A stretch of 34,020 nucleotides of DNA from Blastocatellia bacterium UBA7656. Its GTDB lineage: Bacteria > Acidobacteriota > Blastocatellia > UBA7656. Position 1 is the stretch's first letter. Each line of letters opens with the position of its first letter. Positions 1 to 8,524 of the stretch are shown piece after piece. A program made the translations under genes and the position numbers. Location: NCBI GenBank assembly GCA_002483445.1, contig DLHY01000098.1, forward strand, positions 1 through 34,020, given 5' to 3'. The notes under the pieces are model-generated. The model was not told the DNA's origin, ran no database searches, and saw only the letters and a list, made by a program, of their open reading frames with translations.

Positions 1-12
1 GGGGGGGGGGGG
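1..12. other. Homopolymer G run at window edge, likely artefact
   Basis: The window opens with twelve consecutive G. The reading frame of the following partial gene runs through it as glycines. A pure G run at an exact sequence end is typical of no-signal calls in two-colour sequencing or of an unresolved assembly end, so it should not be read as biology. Confidence 0.6.
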
Positions 13-485
13 ACAGCGACCGGGCGACTGAGATTTTCGCCGCCGCTGAACAAATCTTCTTCGCGCCCGATGCTTCAATCGAGCCGATAACGAGTGAACT
101 CCGAAAAATGACTTCGGCTCAAGATGACTGGACGCGACTGCTCGCCATATCTGCTCTGCTGATGCTCGGCGAAGGATCGCCTGAATTATGCAAGGAGCGA
201 AATTCGCTTCTCAGAAAAGGCATCAGGCAAAACCGTGAGTTTACCTTCCCCGCAGAACTTCATCCTGAAACCGAGACACGGGAGTTCCGCGAGCAACTGC
301 CCGAAATTCTCGACTTGATCTTTCTCCACGACCCTGACGAGCCGTGGCTGAAACCCGAATTGTTCGACCCTTCACGGCCTGAATCGAAATACTTTCTCTC
401 CGACAGGCGCGAGTTCTTCTCCCTCGCGGCAGAATCGCTCGACCCCGCGGGCGAAACCGAACTTGCGAAGTGGCGGCGGCCTTAG
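3..485 (+). CDS. 3' end of an unrecognised protein gene (5'-partial)
   Basis: The frame is open from the window edge to the TAG at 483-485, so the gene starts upstream. About 157 residues are visible after discounting the G run. The first in-frame ATG is at 108, but the codons before it (from about 12) encode plausible protein (DSDRATEIFAAAEQIFF), which argues for a longer gene. The product is acidic and charged, mostly helical in character, with a Glu/Pro-rich middle and no membrane segment, cysteine cluster or catalytic motif that I recognise. No family assigned. It is followed at once by a palindromic repeat element that may also act as its transcription end. Confidence 0.55.
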   Translation, partial: GGGDSDRATEIFAAAEQIFFAPDASIEPITSELRKMTSAQDDWTRLLAISALLMLGEGSPELCKERNSLLRKGIRQNREFTFPAELHPETETREFREQLPEILDLIFLHDPDEPWLKPELFDPSRPESKYFLSDRREFFSLAAESLDPAGETELAKWRRP

Positions 486-494
486 TACACGCCA

Positions 495-710
495 CCGTAA
501 ATCCTTTGAGGGGTCAGCTTCTCCGTTAGCTCCGTAGGAGCGGGATGTTTATAGCAAACGGTCAGGATGAGAACGCAAGCTCCGTAGGAGCGATATGTTT
601 TTCATTTCGCTCCTACGGAGCTTGCGGGCTTTTTAGCGATTGATTCTATAAACATTTCGCCCCGCTGGGGCTGGCTTTCAAGTATGCCACAACCCTCAAA
701 GGATTTACGG
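495..710. repeat. Nested palindromic intergenic repeat element 1
   Basis: A perfect 18-bp inverted repeat bounds the element: CCGTAAATCCTTTGAGGG at 495-512 and its complement at 693-710. Inside, 575-593 and 607-625 form a perfect 19-bp stem (arm GCAAGCTCCGTAGGAGCGA) around a 13-base loop. The motif AGCTCCGTAGGAGCG followed by a G/A-rich step and ATGTTT occurs directly at 529-550 and 579-600, and degenerate inverted copies occur at 604-621 and about 648-673. No reading frame is present. The architecture suggests a dispersed REP- or MITE-like element, or a strong bidirectional terminator. Mobility is not shown because no second copy lies in the window. Confidence 0.75.
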
Positions 711-740
711 CGCGCTGCACTTAGTGATTGACGGAGATGG

Positions 741-883
741 AATCATAATTTGGCGGTGGCTCAATGGAGTTGGGTGTTGGTAGTCCCGCCTTCAGGCGGA
801 ATGATGATAGGGCGCGACATCCCGCTTAAAAGCGGTACTACGAACTGACTTCTATCTCTCTCCATTGAGCCACTACTCATAAT
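741..883. repeat. Nested palindromic intergenic repeat element 2
   Basis: The outer arms are a perfect 14-bp inverted repeat, GTGGCTCAATGGAG at 756-769 and its complement at 860-873, flanked by CATAATT on both sides. Inside are two inverted copies of a 23-base unit, at 781-803 (plus) and 818-840 (minus). Each contains its own small hairpin (CCGCC/GGCGG in one, CCGCT/AGCGG in the other). The stem differences are compensatory, so the fold is kept while the sequence changes. No coding frame. Likely a dispersed structured repeat. Confidence 0.7.
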
Positions 884-946
884 TTTAAGGTGTGCTTCCG
901 AATCATTCTGCATACGTGCTAAGTTTCTCTCCGAGGAGTATTCATT

Positions 947-1498
947 ATGGCAGCCAGAATCGAACCAGTTTTAACCATAGCGGACCTCGATGCAATGCCG
1001 GAGGATGGGAACCGCTATGAGCTGATCGAAGGAGAACTCTTCGTGTCATGCGCACCAAGTCTCGACCATCAACGCATCGTTCGGAGATTGCTCGTCGCTT
1101 TTGAGAATTATCTCGCCCAGAATCCTGTCGGCGAATCTTTCCCCGGCCCCGGCGTTCTGTTCAGCAACTTCAGCGGCGTCATTCCCGATGTCGTCTTCAT
1201 CAGCAATGAACGCAAAAAAGAAATCGCAACCGGAACTCATATCACGGGCGCTCCTGATTTGATCGTCGAGATACTTTCTCCCGGAGCCGAGAACGAACGC
1301 CGTGACCGCAAGGCCAAACTTCAGCTTTATAGAAAATATGGTGTGAAGGAATACTGGATAGTCGATCCTCAGAAGAAAACCATCGATGTTTATCGCTCTC
1401 ACAAACTCCGCCTGTCAGCGAAGCTCTCTCGCCGGGATGAAATCACCACTCCTATGCTTCCCGGCTTTCACTGCGCCGTAAAAGATATCGTCGAGTGA
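947..1498 (+). CDS. Uma2 family (DUF820) restriction-endonuclease-like protein
   Basis: 183 residues, the usual length of the Uma2/DUF820 family, a PD-(D/E)XK-fold group that is heavily expanded in cyanobacteria and several soil phyla and whose cellular role is not well established. The N-terminal part has the typical 'MPEDGNRYELIEGEL' segment. The nuclease core is visible as IPDVVFI, then PDLIVEILSPG (Asp and Glu of the predicted active site), then the Lys-containing helix RRDRKAKLQLYRKYGVKEYWIVDP. A GAGGAG ribosome binding site at 933-938 lies 8 bases before the ATG and fixes the start. The gene converges with the RND pump gene, with only 6 bases between the two stop codons. DNA cleavage is inferred from the fold, not shown. 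Confidence 0.9.
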   Translation: MAARIEPVLTIADLDAMPEDGNRYELIEGELFVSCAPSLDHQRIVRRLLVAFENYLAQNPVGESFPGPGVLFSNFSGVIPDVVFISNERKKEIATGTHITGAPDLIVEILSPGAENERRDRKAKLQLYRKYGVKEYWIVDPQKKTIDVYRSHKLRLSAKLSRRDEITTPMLPGFHCAVKDIVE

Positions 1499-1504
1499 AA
1501 GCGT

Positions 1505-4500
1505 CTAATCTCCGCTCTCCGCGCCTACTTCGATTTTTTTCTCTTCCGGGTTCATCAGCGTATCGCTCCTGGCTGATATATCTGCGCCTATCTTTTCACC
1601 CCGGCGTTTTCTTCTCAACGGTCGAGTCATCGCGCCCATTCGCTCTGCCATCCGTCGCCACGCGGGGGTCTCGGCCAGATCATCGAGCAGCGAATACGCC
1701 ACAGGCGTGACCAGCAAGGTCAGCAGCAATGAAAGCGTCTGCCCTCCTATGACGACAACTGCAATCGCCCGCCTTTCATCCGACCCCGGCCCTGTCCCTA
1801 ACGCAAGCGGCATCATACCTGCGACGAGCGCCAGCGTCGTCATCAGAATGGGTCGCAAGCGATCTCGATTGGCCTGAATGATCGCCACGGGGCGTTCCAT
1901 CCCCTGACGGCGCAGATTGTTCATGTGATCGATCTGAAGAATCGAATTCTTCTTCACCACGCCGAAAAGGACGAGTATTCCGAGCGCCGAGTAAAGATTC
2001 AACGTGTTGCCCGTCGCCCATAGCGAGACTAACGCGAAGGGAATCGAGAGAGGCAGCGAGAGCAGGATCGTGAACGGATGCATCACGCTTTCAAACTGCG
2101 AGGCCAGAATCATGTACATGAAAATTATCGAGAGCAGAAACGCCCAGATGAACTCGTAAAAAGTTCGCTCAAGCTCTCTCGCCTGTCCTGAAATGGCTGT
2201 CGTGTAGGCCGCGGGAAGTTGCATCTCGTCGACCTCCTGCCTGAGCGCTTCGAGTCTGTCCGCCAGCGCATAGCCCGGAGCCACGTTCGCTCTCAGGCTC
2301 ACCTGTCGCTGACGATCAAGCCTATCGATTCTCGATGCGCTTCTCGCCTCAACCACCCGCACGACGTTATCGAGCCGCGACAAACCTCCGTCCTGTCGCG
2401 CTACGTAAAGTCGCGAAATCGCATCCGGGTCATTGCGCCTGCCTTCGCTCACGCGAAGCTGAACGTCGTAATCTTCGTTGAGAGCCGCGTCGCGAAAACG
2501 CGAAACTCTCTGATCTCCTCCCACCATCAATCTCATCGATGTGGCTATGTCTTCGACCGCTACGCCCAAATCGGCTGCGCGCTCGCGGTCTATCTCGACC
2601 CTCAGTTCAGGCTTGTCGATCTTCAAGGATGTATCGGCATCGACTATGCCAAGCTCGGTAGATTTCTCTCTTAGCCGTTCGGCGTAATTGAAAAGCTGCT
2701 CAAGGTCAGGCCCGCGAAGCACGAAATCGATTTCAGCGCCGCCCCCGCCGACATTGAATGATCTGGCGTTGCGAACCGATGAGCGAAGATCGCGGTACTT
2801 CCTCAGACGCGAGCGAATTTCCTGCATAACGTCGCGCTGCGAATAGTTGCCGCGGAATACTTCCAACGGATCGCCTTTTGTAAGACCGCGCCACAATCGC
2901 GCGATTGAGAAACTTCGCTCTTCAATCGGTGTGATTCGAATATAAGCGCCGCCCTGATTGACTCCGCCTAAAAATCCGCCGCCCGCGTTCGTGAGCACGA
3001 ACTGGACTCCGGGCGTAGTCATCAGGTCTTTTTCTACGGCCAGCATAACGTCTTTCATCGCCTCGAAGCTCGTGCCTTCGCGAGCGTTGACGTTGACATC
3101 GAATTCCGATTCATCGACGTCTGTTGGGATGTAATCCTGCTTTACGATTTTGTAGATCGGCACTGTTGAAAATATCACTGCAAGGGCGAGGATGCTCACC
3201 GCAAGTCGGTGGCGCATAGAAAGCTTGAGCATCCAGGTGTAGCCCCCATCTATAAAGCGATAAAATCCTTTGCGCGATTTGGCATCATGTTCGCCTTCGG
3301 CCTTGAGCAGTCGCGCGCTCATCATCGGCGTGAGGGTGAAGGAGACGAGCAGGCTCACCATTATCGCCACCGCCGCCGTGATGCCGAATTGATAAAGGAA
3401 CCTTCCCGATATGCTCGACATGAAAGAGACAGGCACGAATATGACCACGAGGCTGAGGGTCGTCGCCATGACCGCAAGCCCGATTTCAGCCGTAGCCGCG
3501 CGGGCGGCTTCGAAGGCGCGCATCTTCTTTTCTTCGACGAAGCGGAAGATATTTTCAAGCACCACTATGGCGTCATCTATCACTATGCCGACCATCAGAA
3601 CGAGCGCAAGCATCGTGACGCTGTTGAGGGTGAAGTCGAGCGCGCGCATCATCCCGAAAGTCGAGATGACCGAAGCCGGAATGGCTATGCCCGCGATAAG
3701 GGTCGCCCGCCAGTTTCGCATAAACAGCATCACTACCAGACAGGCGAGTATGCTTCCCAGAATGAGGTGCAGATTGATTTCGTGAAGCGCGGCGTAAATG
3801 TAGCGCGACTGATCGCGGATGATTTCCATCCGCACATCAGCAGGAAGCTGGGAAGCGATCTTTTCCAGATTTCTTTTCGCCGATTCGATCACCTCGACCG
3901 TGTTCGCGCCCGATTGCCTTCGGACTTCGAGCGTGACCGTCGGCACTCCGTTGAGACGGGCGAGCGAGCGTTGCTCTTTGGTGCCGTCTTCGGCCCGTCC
4001 GATGTCGCGTATTCGCACGGGCGCGCCATTGATGTTTGCAACCACTATATCGTCGAACGCTTTCGGGTCGGCGACCCGGCCCATAGTGCGAAGGGTCTGT
4101 TCGCGCGTTCCCTGCGTGACATTGCCTCCGGGAACGTCCGCGTTCTGGCGCACGAGCGCGTTGCGAACAGCGGTGACAGGTATCTGATAAGCGGCCAGCC
4201 TGTCAGGATCGATCCAGATACTGATGGCTCGCTGCAAACCTCCGACGATGTTTATTTCGCCGACTCCTTCGCTTCGCTCAAGCTGAACCTTGACTATTTT
4301 ATCTGCAAGCTCAGTAAGCTCGCGCAGGGGACGATCAGCCGAAAGCGCGACCGTCATGACAGGAGAAGAGTCGTTGTTGAACTTGCTGACTACGGGAGGG
4401 TCTGCGTCTCGCGGAAGATTGCGAGTGACGGTAGCCACGCGGTCGCGCACGTCCTGAGCCGCCGTGTCTATGTCGCGGTCGAGGCCGAAGGAGACGATGA

Positions 4501-4774
4501 CTATCGACATGCCCTGGCCCGATATCGACCTCAACTCCTGAACGCCCTCGACCGTGTTGACCACTTCTTCGACTTTGTAGGAGACCTCCGTCTCGACTTC
4601 TTCTGGCGAAGCGCCGGGAAGCGAAGTGCGCACGCTGACGTTAGGAATGTCAACGGAAGGGAAGCGATCTACTCCCAATCGAAAATAACTGGCCGCGCCG
4701 ATGACCACCAGAGCGAGGATGATCATCGAGGCAAACACGGGCCGCTTGATGCATATTTCCGCAAGTTTCTGCAT
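1505..4774 (-). CDS. RND efflux pump, inner-membrane permease (HAE1/AcrB-type)
   Basis: 1089 residues, slightly longer than AcrB (about 1050). Proton-driven export of hydrophobic or amphiphilic compounds from the periplasm or inner membrane is expected. The N-terminus (about residues 11-32, KRPVFASMIILALVVIG) is the usual first membrane helix. The paired aspartates of TM4 are D400 and D401 (MVGIVIDDAIVVLENI), and the partner lysine of TM10 lies in FGVVKKNSIL at about K941/K942. These match the AcrB proton-relay residues, so the pump should be active. Substrate cannot be read from sequence. It follows the adaptor gene on the same strand, after a 190-base gap filled with short tandem repeats that reach to within 5 bases of this ATG; no ordinary Shine-Dalgarno is visible. 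No outer-membrane channel gene is in the window. Confidence 0.95.
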   Translation of the reverse strand: MQKLAEICIKRPVFASMIILALVVIGAASYFRLGVDRFPSVDIPNVSVRTSLPGASPEEVETEVSYKVEEVVNTVEGVQELRSISGQGMSIVIVSFGLDRDIDTAAQDVRDRVATVTRNLPRDADPPVVSKFNNDSSPVMTVALSADRPLRELTELADKIVKVQLERSEGVGEINIVGGLQRAISIWIDPDRLAAYQIPVTAVRNALVRQNADVPGGNVTQGTREQTLRTMGRVADPKAFDDIVVANINGAPVRIRDIGRAEDGTKEQRSLARLNGVPTVTLEVRRQSGANTVEVIESAKRNLEKIASQLPADVRMEIIRDQSRYIYAALHEINLHLILGSILACLVVMLFMRNWRATLIAGIAIPASVISTFGMMRALDFTLNSVTMLALVLMVGIVIDDAIVVLENIFRFVEEKKMRAFEAARAATAEIGLAVMATTLSLVVIFVPVSFMSSISGRFLYQFGITAAVAIMVSLLVSFTLTPMMSARLLKAEGEHDAKSRKGFYRFIDGGYTWMLKLSMRHRLAVSILALAVIFSTVPIYKIVKQDYIPTDVDESEFDVNVNAREGTSFEAMKDVMLAVEKDLMTTPGVQFVLTNAGGGFLGGVNQGGAYIRITPIEERSFSIARLWRGLTKGDPLEVFRGNYSQRDVMQEIRSRLRKYRDLRSSVRNARSFNVGGGGAEIDFVLRGPDLEQLFNYAERLREKSTELGIVDADTSLKIDKPELRVEIDRERAADLGVAVEDIATSMRLMVGGDQRVSRFRDAALNEDYDVQLRVSEGRRNDPDAISRLYVARQDGGLSRLDNVVRVVEARSASRIDRLDRQRQVSLRANVAPGYALADRLEALRQEVDEMQLPAAYTTAISGQARELERTFYEFIWAFLLSIIFMYMILASQFESVMHPFTILLSLPLSIPFALVSLWATGNTLNLYSALGILVLFGVVKKNSILQIDHMNNLRRQGMERPVAIIQANRDRLRPILMTTLALVAGMMPLALGTGPGSDERRAIAVVVIGGQTLSLLLTLLVTPVAYSLLDDLAETPAWRRMAERMGAMTRPLRRKRRGEKIGADISARSDTLMNPEEKKIEVGAESGD

Positions 4775-4779
4775 AGATA

Positions 4780-4807
4780 CAGTTTTCAGTTTTCAGTTTT
4801 CAGTTTT
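4780..4807. repeat. Heptamer tandem repeat (CAGTTTT)x4
   Basis: Four perfect copies of CAGTTTT with a fifth degenerate copy (CAGTTCC) at 4808-4814. On the coding (minus) strand the repeat is AAAACTG and ends 5 bases before the ATG of the RND pump gene, so it occupies the position of the ribosome binding site. Confidence 0.9.
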
Positions 4808-4899
4808 CAGTTCCTCATCATTTCATGGCATCGTCACTGACGACATGAATGACTCCTCAATCATAAGTGATGAGTAAAAGGTAAAGAGCGCCAGTTTCA

Positions 4900-4971
4900 T
4901 CACCTCTTCACCTCTTCACCCCTTCACCTCATCACCCCGTCACCTCTTCACCTCATCGCCTCTTCACTCCA
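4900..4971. repeat. Octamer tandem repeat (TCACCTCT-type), nine units
   Basis: Nine consecutive 8-base units with the consensus TCACCTCT, varying at the last three positions. The final units run into the stop codon and last bases of the adaptor gene. On the transcribed (minus) strand the units read AGAGGTGA, so the adaptor-pump intercistronic RNA carries a row of Shine-Dalgarno-like purine tracts. Confidence 0.85.
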
Positions 4972-6196
4972 CGACATTGACCGGCTGACCGGACTGAAGA
5001 TTGCCGGGATCGAGGACGACTGCCTCGCCTGCCGCCAATCCTGAAAGCACCTCGACCCAACGGTCGGTTCTGCGCCCTATCGTGATCGGACGTTCGGCAG
5101 CCTTGCCTTCCTGAATGGTTATGACTTTATCAATGCCTGCGAACGAAACTATCGCTCGACGGTCGACGGCAAGGGCGAGGTCTTTATCCTGAGCCACGAT
5201 TTCGGCGCTGGCGAATGAGCCGGGGCGTAACTGGCCGTTGTTTCGCACCTCGGCTTCTATTATCAATACGCGATTCTGCGCTGTGATCGATGGAGAGAGC
5301 CGCAGGATCAGCCCCGTGTAAATGTTCGAATCGCCTTCGACCGTAACTCTCACCTGCTGGCCGATTTTCACATTGCGCGATTCGCGCTCAGGCACTTCGG
5401 CGCGAAACCGCAGCGGGTCCATTCTGACGAGCGTGATGATGGCTGAGGCGGCGCTGACATATTCGCCGAGGTTTGCGCGACGCTCCTGAACCACTCCGTC
5501 AAAAGGCGCGATGATCGAAGTGTCGGTCAACTGCTGGCGGGCTATTTCAAGCTCCGAGCGACGCTGAAGGATCAAAGCCTGACGATTGCGGATTTCTTCC
5601 ATCGCGTCCTGAAGGCGACTCTGAGCGACTTTGTATTCGGCTTCGGATGCGTCGAGTTGCGCGCGAGAAATGACGCCCTGCTGAAATAGCGAGGCCGAGC
5701 GATCCAGCTTGAGCTTCGCTTCATCGAGAAGGGCGCGGGCCTGACGGACTGTTCCGGTGGTTTCGGGATTTATGCTGTCGTCTGATCCCTCGGGGTCGAG
5801 TCCCAGTCGGGCGCGAGCCTGAGCGAGCGCGGCTTCGGCCTGCTGAAGGCGAAGCTGATAATCCCTCTGCTCAAGCTCGGCTATCGCCTGTCCGCGACGC
5901 ACGACGCTTCCCAGATCGACGTTGATCGTGCGCAGTCGGCCAGGCACTTTCGTGCTGATCGTCGCCTGATCATAAGCGGCGAAAGTGCCGGAGACGGTCA
6001 CTATCCTCTCCATTTCGACCTGGGCGGCGAGCGCGGTTTTGACCTGTCGCGGCTCGCGCCCTTCCTGATTCTGTTTCGCGGCCACCGGATAGCCGCTCTT
6101 GCAGGCGCTCGTCGAGGCGATAAGCGTGAACAGCGCGAAGGCAGTAATGAGCGATGTTCTTTTGTGCGGCGGTGCAAAAAGAAGAGTTGATTTCAT
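4964..6196 (-). CDS. RND efflux periplasmic adaptor (HlyD/AcrA-type membrane fusion protein), probable lipoprotein
   Basis: Links the RND permease to an outer-membrane channel. From the chosen start the protein is 410 residues, normal for the family. A signal peptide with lipobox-like TSAC and a Cys near residue 32 suggests a lipid anchor. Next come the biotinyl-lipoyl hairpin half (TISTKVPGRLRTINVDLGSVVRRGQ), a long helical hairpin rich in Gln/Arg/Ala (about 120-220), the second lipoyl half (IIAPFDGVVQERRANLGEYVS), a beta-barrel domain, and a membrane-proximal domain ending in GLAAGEAVVLDPGNLQSGQPV. An ATG at 6223 would add nine residues, but 6196 gives a standard signal peptide with a short GAAAGA purine stretch before it. 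First gene of the efflux operon. Confidence 0.93.
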   Translation of the reverse strand: MKSTLLFAPPHKRTSLITAFALFTLIASTSACKSGYPVAAKQNQEGREPRQVKTALAAQVEMERIVTVSGTFAAYDQATISTKVPGRLRTINVDLGSVVRRGQAIAELEQRDYQLRLQQAEAALAQARARLGLDPEGSDDSINPETTGTVRQARALLDEAKLKLDRSASLFQQGVISRAQLDASEAEYKVAQSRLQDAMEEIRNRQALILQRRSELEIARQQLTDTSIIAPFDGVVQERRANLGEYVSAASAIITLVRMDPLRFRAEVPERESRNVKIGQQVRVTVEGDSNIYTGLILRLSPSITAQNRVLIIEAEVRNNGQLRPGSFASAEIVAQDKDLALAVDRRAIVSFAGIDKVITIQEGKAAERPITIGRRTDRWVEVLSGLAAGEAVVLDPGNLQSGQPVNVVE

Positions 6197-6223
6197 TCTT
6201 TCGGTTATCAGAGCAAAAAACAT

Positions 6224-6559
6224 AATGAACGATTTTATGAATTACCTTCCAAGCATACCAGTTCGAAAACTGTTTGCTCAAATATTATCGTTTTCATCGG
6301 TCGTGGGGACGGCAAACCCGGCTAATTCTTTTTCGGCCAACGGCCACATTCGATCTCTTTCAAAAACTGATACGACAGAGCCGAGGAGGCGGTTACGCTC
6401 AATCAAGGGCGCAAACAAGTTGACCGCGCTATTTGCGCCCCGCTATTTTCTTTGTTGCGCAGGACGAAAGCTTGCGCAGGTTTTGTAAGGACGTCAGCAT
6501 CCGCAAACTGTCAGTTTGAGTTGCGGGCTGCCGCAATTCTTATCCTTTGAGAAATTTCT
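6224..6559. other. Gene-free divergent intergenic region
   Basis: 336 bases between the divergent adaptor gene and the secreted TPR gene; promoters for both must lie here. I see no convincing coding frame. The one structure noted is an imperfect hairpin at 6501-6526 (CCGCAA paired with TTGCGG, with AAACTG and CAGTTT inside) shortly before the downstream gene. No confident -35/-10 pair was found. Confidence 0.4.
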
Positions 6560-8332
6560 ATGCGAAAAACAAGCAGCATCCTGCTTTGCCTCATTCTTGC
6601 TTCGTCGGCCTCAGGCCAGCAACCCGTTGCGTCGCCGCCGCGTGCGGCTGCCGGGTTCATCGAACCGTCGGAGATCAATCTGCGAATCGAATACGACCTG
6701 CGAACGCTCATCGCGATGGCGGCGATCAATATGGCCGGATTCGATCATGAAACCGGCGGGCAGCCGCTTACGCCTGCGCGCGCCGAACTGAGACGCGATC
6801 TTGCGAAGATTGCTCCCGATCTCAAAGAGAAACTGGCCGCCTATTACAAGTCGCATCGTCGCCCGAACGTAGATGAGGCCGTCGATGCTTCGCGTTATGC
6901 CGCGCTCTCTTTGCTGATGACCGATCCGCCCATCTTCTCGCTGCCTTCGCCCGATGCGGACGAGATAAGTCGCCCTACGAACTCGATTCCTGCCGACCTC
7001 AAACCGTTGCTCGATTTCGAACCCCTCCTGCGCGAATTCTACTCCACGAGCGGAATAAAAAATTTTCTTCAGAAGTATTCCGCTGTAGGCGCAGCTTACG
7101 CGCAGGCTTATCGTCGCCCGGTGGGAGAGATGGTCTATCGCGTGGTCGAATACTTTCACGCGAGGCCCGAAACGATAATCAATATGCGCCCCATCGTCAT
7201 CAGCGACGAGGGTGACAAAAAGAACAAGCAGGGTAAACAGAGGGTCGTCGCTCGCAACCGCACGCGGCAGATGTTTCTGAGCATCGATCCTTTGGCGGCG
7301 CTCAATGGTTCGATAGTGCGCGACGACCTGCTCAATCGCAAAGACGAGATTCTCTATCGCAGGGTCGGAGATGATTACATCGTTTTCGTCGGGCCATCCC
7401 GAACGGTCAACACGGATGCCGTGCGACAGGCTTTGATTCGATTCGTGATCGATCCGATCATCGAGCGACATCTCAAACAATCGCTCCAATACAAGGATCA
7501 GATAGTCAAACTCGTAGCTTCAGTCCCGACGGCTGACAAGCAGTTCGAGACGAGCGTTTACCTCGTCGTCCGCGAATCGCTCGCCCGCGCAGTCGAGGCG
7601 AGGATGCGCCGATTGGAAGCCGGACAGTCCGGCTACTCGGAAGACGACGCTGTGTATGACCTCGCGCAGGCATACCTGAAAGGCGCAACGCTGGCTTTTC
7701 ATTTTTACGAATCGCTCACGGCTCTTGAAAAAGTCGGCATCAGCGTCGAAGAATTTTTCGATGAGATGCTGGCCACTACGAAATTCGACCGCGAGACCGG
7801 ACGAGCGAAAGAATTCGAGCCTGTGATCGCGCGAGTTACTGCCGCGCGCAAGGAGAAGGCTGCGCGCGCGCCTGAGACGGGGCCGCCCGCGGGCAGCGTA
7901 GCGAGCAAAATTCTTCAATCGGATGATCTGATCCGTCAGAGAAAATTCAAGGAAGCGCGCGTCCTGCTCGAAGAAATCCTCGCCGTCGAGCCTGACAATG
8001 CGAGAGCGGTCTACGGGCTTGCTCAGGTAGTAAACTCCACCCCCGGCCCCGCCGAACTCGATCCCAAAGCAGATGAAAACGACAAGATTCAACAACAGCA
8101 CGACCGCTTCAAGTCGGCGATAAAGCTCTACGAAAAAGCCATCCAGCTTGCGTCGAAGGAAAGGGAAGCGTGGTTGATTCAGTGGTGTCACGTGTTGATC
8201 GGTCGGATTCACGACTTTCAGGAATTCCGCGCCGACGCCATCGCCCAGTATGAAAAAGCCATAGCGATGGGCGATATCCCCGACGGCGCTTTCAAAGAGG
8301 CGATGGAAGGAAAACAGAGACCTTATAAATGA
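6560..8332 (+). CDS. Secreted TPR-containing protein of unknown function
   Basis: 590 residues with a cleavable signal peptide (MRKTSSILLCLILASSASGQ). The N-terminal 400 residues are mostly helical, with no catalytic motif I recognise; a basic stretch (GDKKNKQGKQRVVARNRTRQ) lies near residue 225. The C-terminal 140 residues contain TPR-like helices with the usual Ala/Tyr/Leu spacing (AVYGLAQVV and IKLYEKAIQLASKEREAWLI), ending in AIAQYEKAIAMGD. A periplasmic scaffold or binding role is possible, but this is inference. The stop codon is followed immediately by an inverted pair of heptamer arrays that can form a long hairpin. Confidence 0.85.
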   Translation: MRKTSSILLCLILASSASGQQPVASPPRAAAGFIEPSEINLRIEYDLRTLIAMAAINMAGFDHETGGQPLTPARAELRRDLAKIAPDLKEKLAAYYKSHRRPNVDEAVDASRYAALSLLMTDPPIFSLPSPDADEISRPTNSIPADLKPLLDFEPLLREFYSTSGIKNFLQKYSAVGAAYAQAYRRPVGEMVYRVVEYFHARPETIINMRPIVISDEGDKKNKQGKQRVVARNRTRQMFLSIDPLAALNGSIVRDDLLNRKDEILYRRVGDDYIVFVGPSRTVNTDAVRQALIRFVIDPIIERHLKQSLQYKDQIVKLVASVPTADKQFETSVYLVVRESLARAVEARMRRLEAGQSGYSEDDAVYDLAQAYLKGATLAFHFYESLTALEKVGISVEEFFDEMLATTKFDRETGRAKEFEPVIARVTAARKEKAARAPETGPPAGSVASKILQSDDLIRQRKFKEARVLLEEILAVEPDNARAVYGLAQVVNSTPGPAELDPKADENDKIQQQHDRFKSAIKLYEKAIQLASKEREAWLIQWCHVLIGRIHDFQEFRADAIAQYEKAIAMGDIPDGAFKEAMEGKQRPYK

Positions 8333-8400
8333 AGTCTGGAGTCTGAAGTCGAGAGTCTGGAGTCCGACTTTTGACTCCAGACTCCAGACTCCAGACTCTT
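8333..8400. repeat. Inverted heptamer arrays forming a long hairpin
   Basis: Starts right after the stop codon of the secreted TPR gene. The left arm, 8333-8367, is five 7-base units of AGTCTGG type (three are variant). The right arm, 8373-8393, is three perfect GACTCCA units, which is a rotation of the complement, followed by a partial unit. The two arms can pair over more than 20 bases with a loop of about 8 bases. It may act as a terminator, though the trailing T run is short. Confidence 0.85.
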
Positions 8401-8524
8401 ATGCTTGACGTAATGATTGCCCGATATTATCATCCTTGCCGTAAGAGAACTGGAAAACAGTCCGTCATCCTCCCACCCCGAAACATCCTCACAACAATTT
8501 GCGATCATCGATGTGAGGCAAAAG

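Noticed and set aside
1..12. G run considered as a quadruplex or biological homopolymer
   Set aside because: It is exactly at the sequence end and uninterrupted, more likely an artefact.
947..1498. Uma2 gene considered as a transposon passenger or part of an insertion sequence
   Set aside because: No transposase, and the neighbouring palindromes do not bracket it.
3209..4840. Long plus-strand open frame of 543 codons opposite the RND pump gene
   Set aside because: Fully antisense to a gene with clear family motifs; the His/Arg/Asp-rich product and the lack of a ribosome binding site fit a shadow frame.
4780..4971. Repeat tracts considered as CRISPR
   Set aside because: Units are 7-8 bases with no spacers; no cas genes in the window.
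8417..8524. Upstream start for the small Ig-like protein
   Set aside because: No ribosome binding site, and a good one precedes the ATG at 8525.
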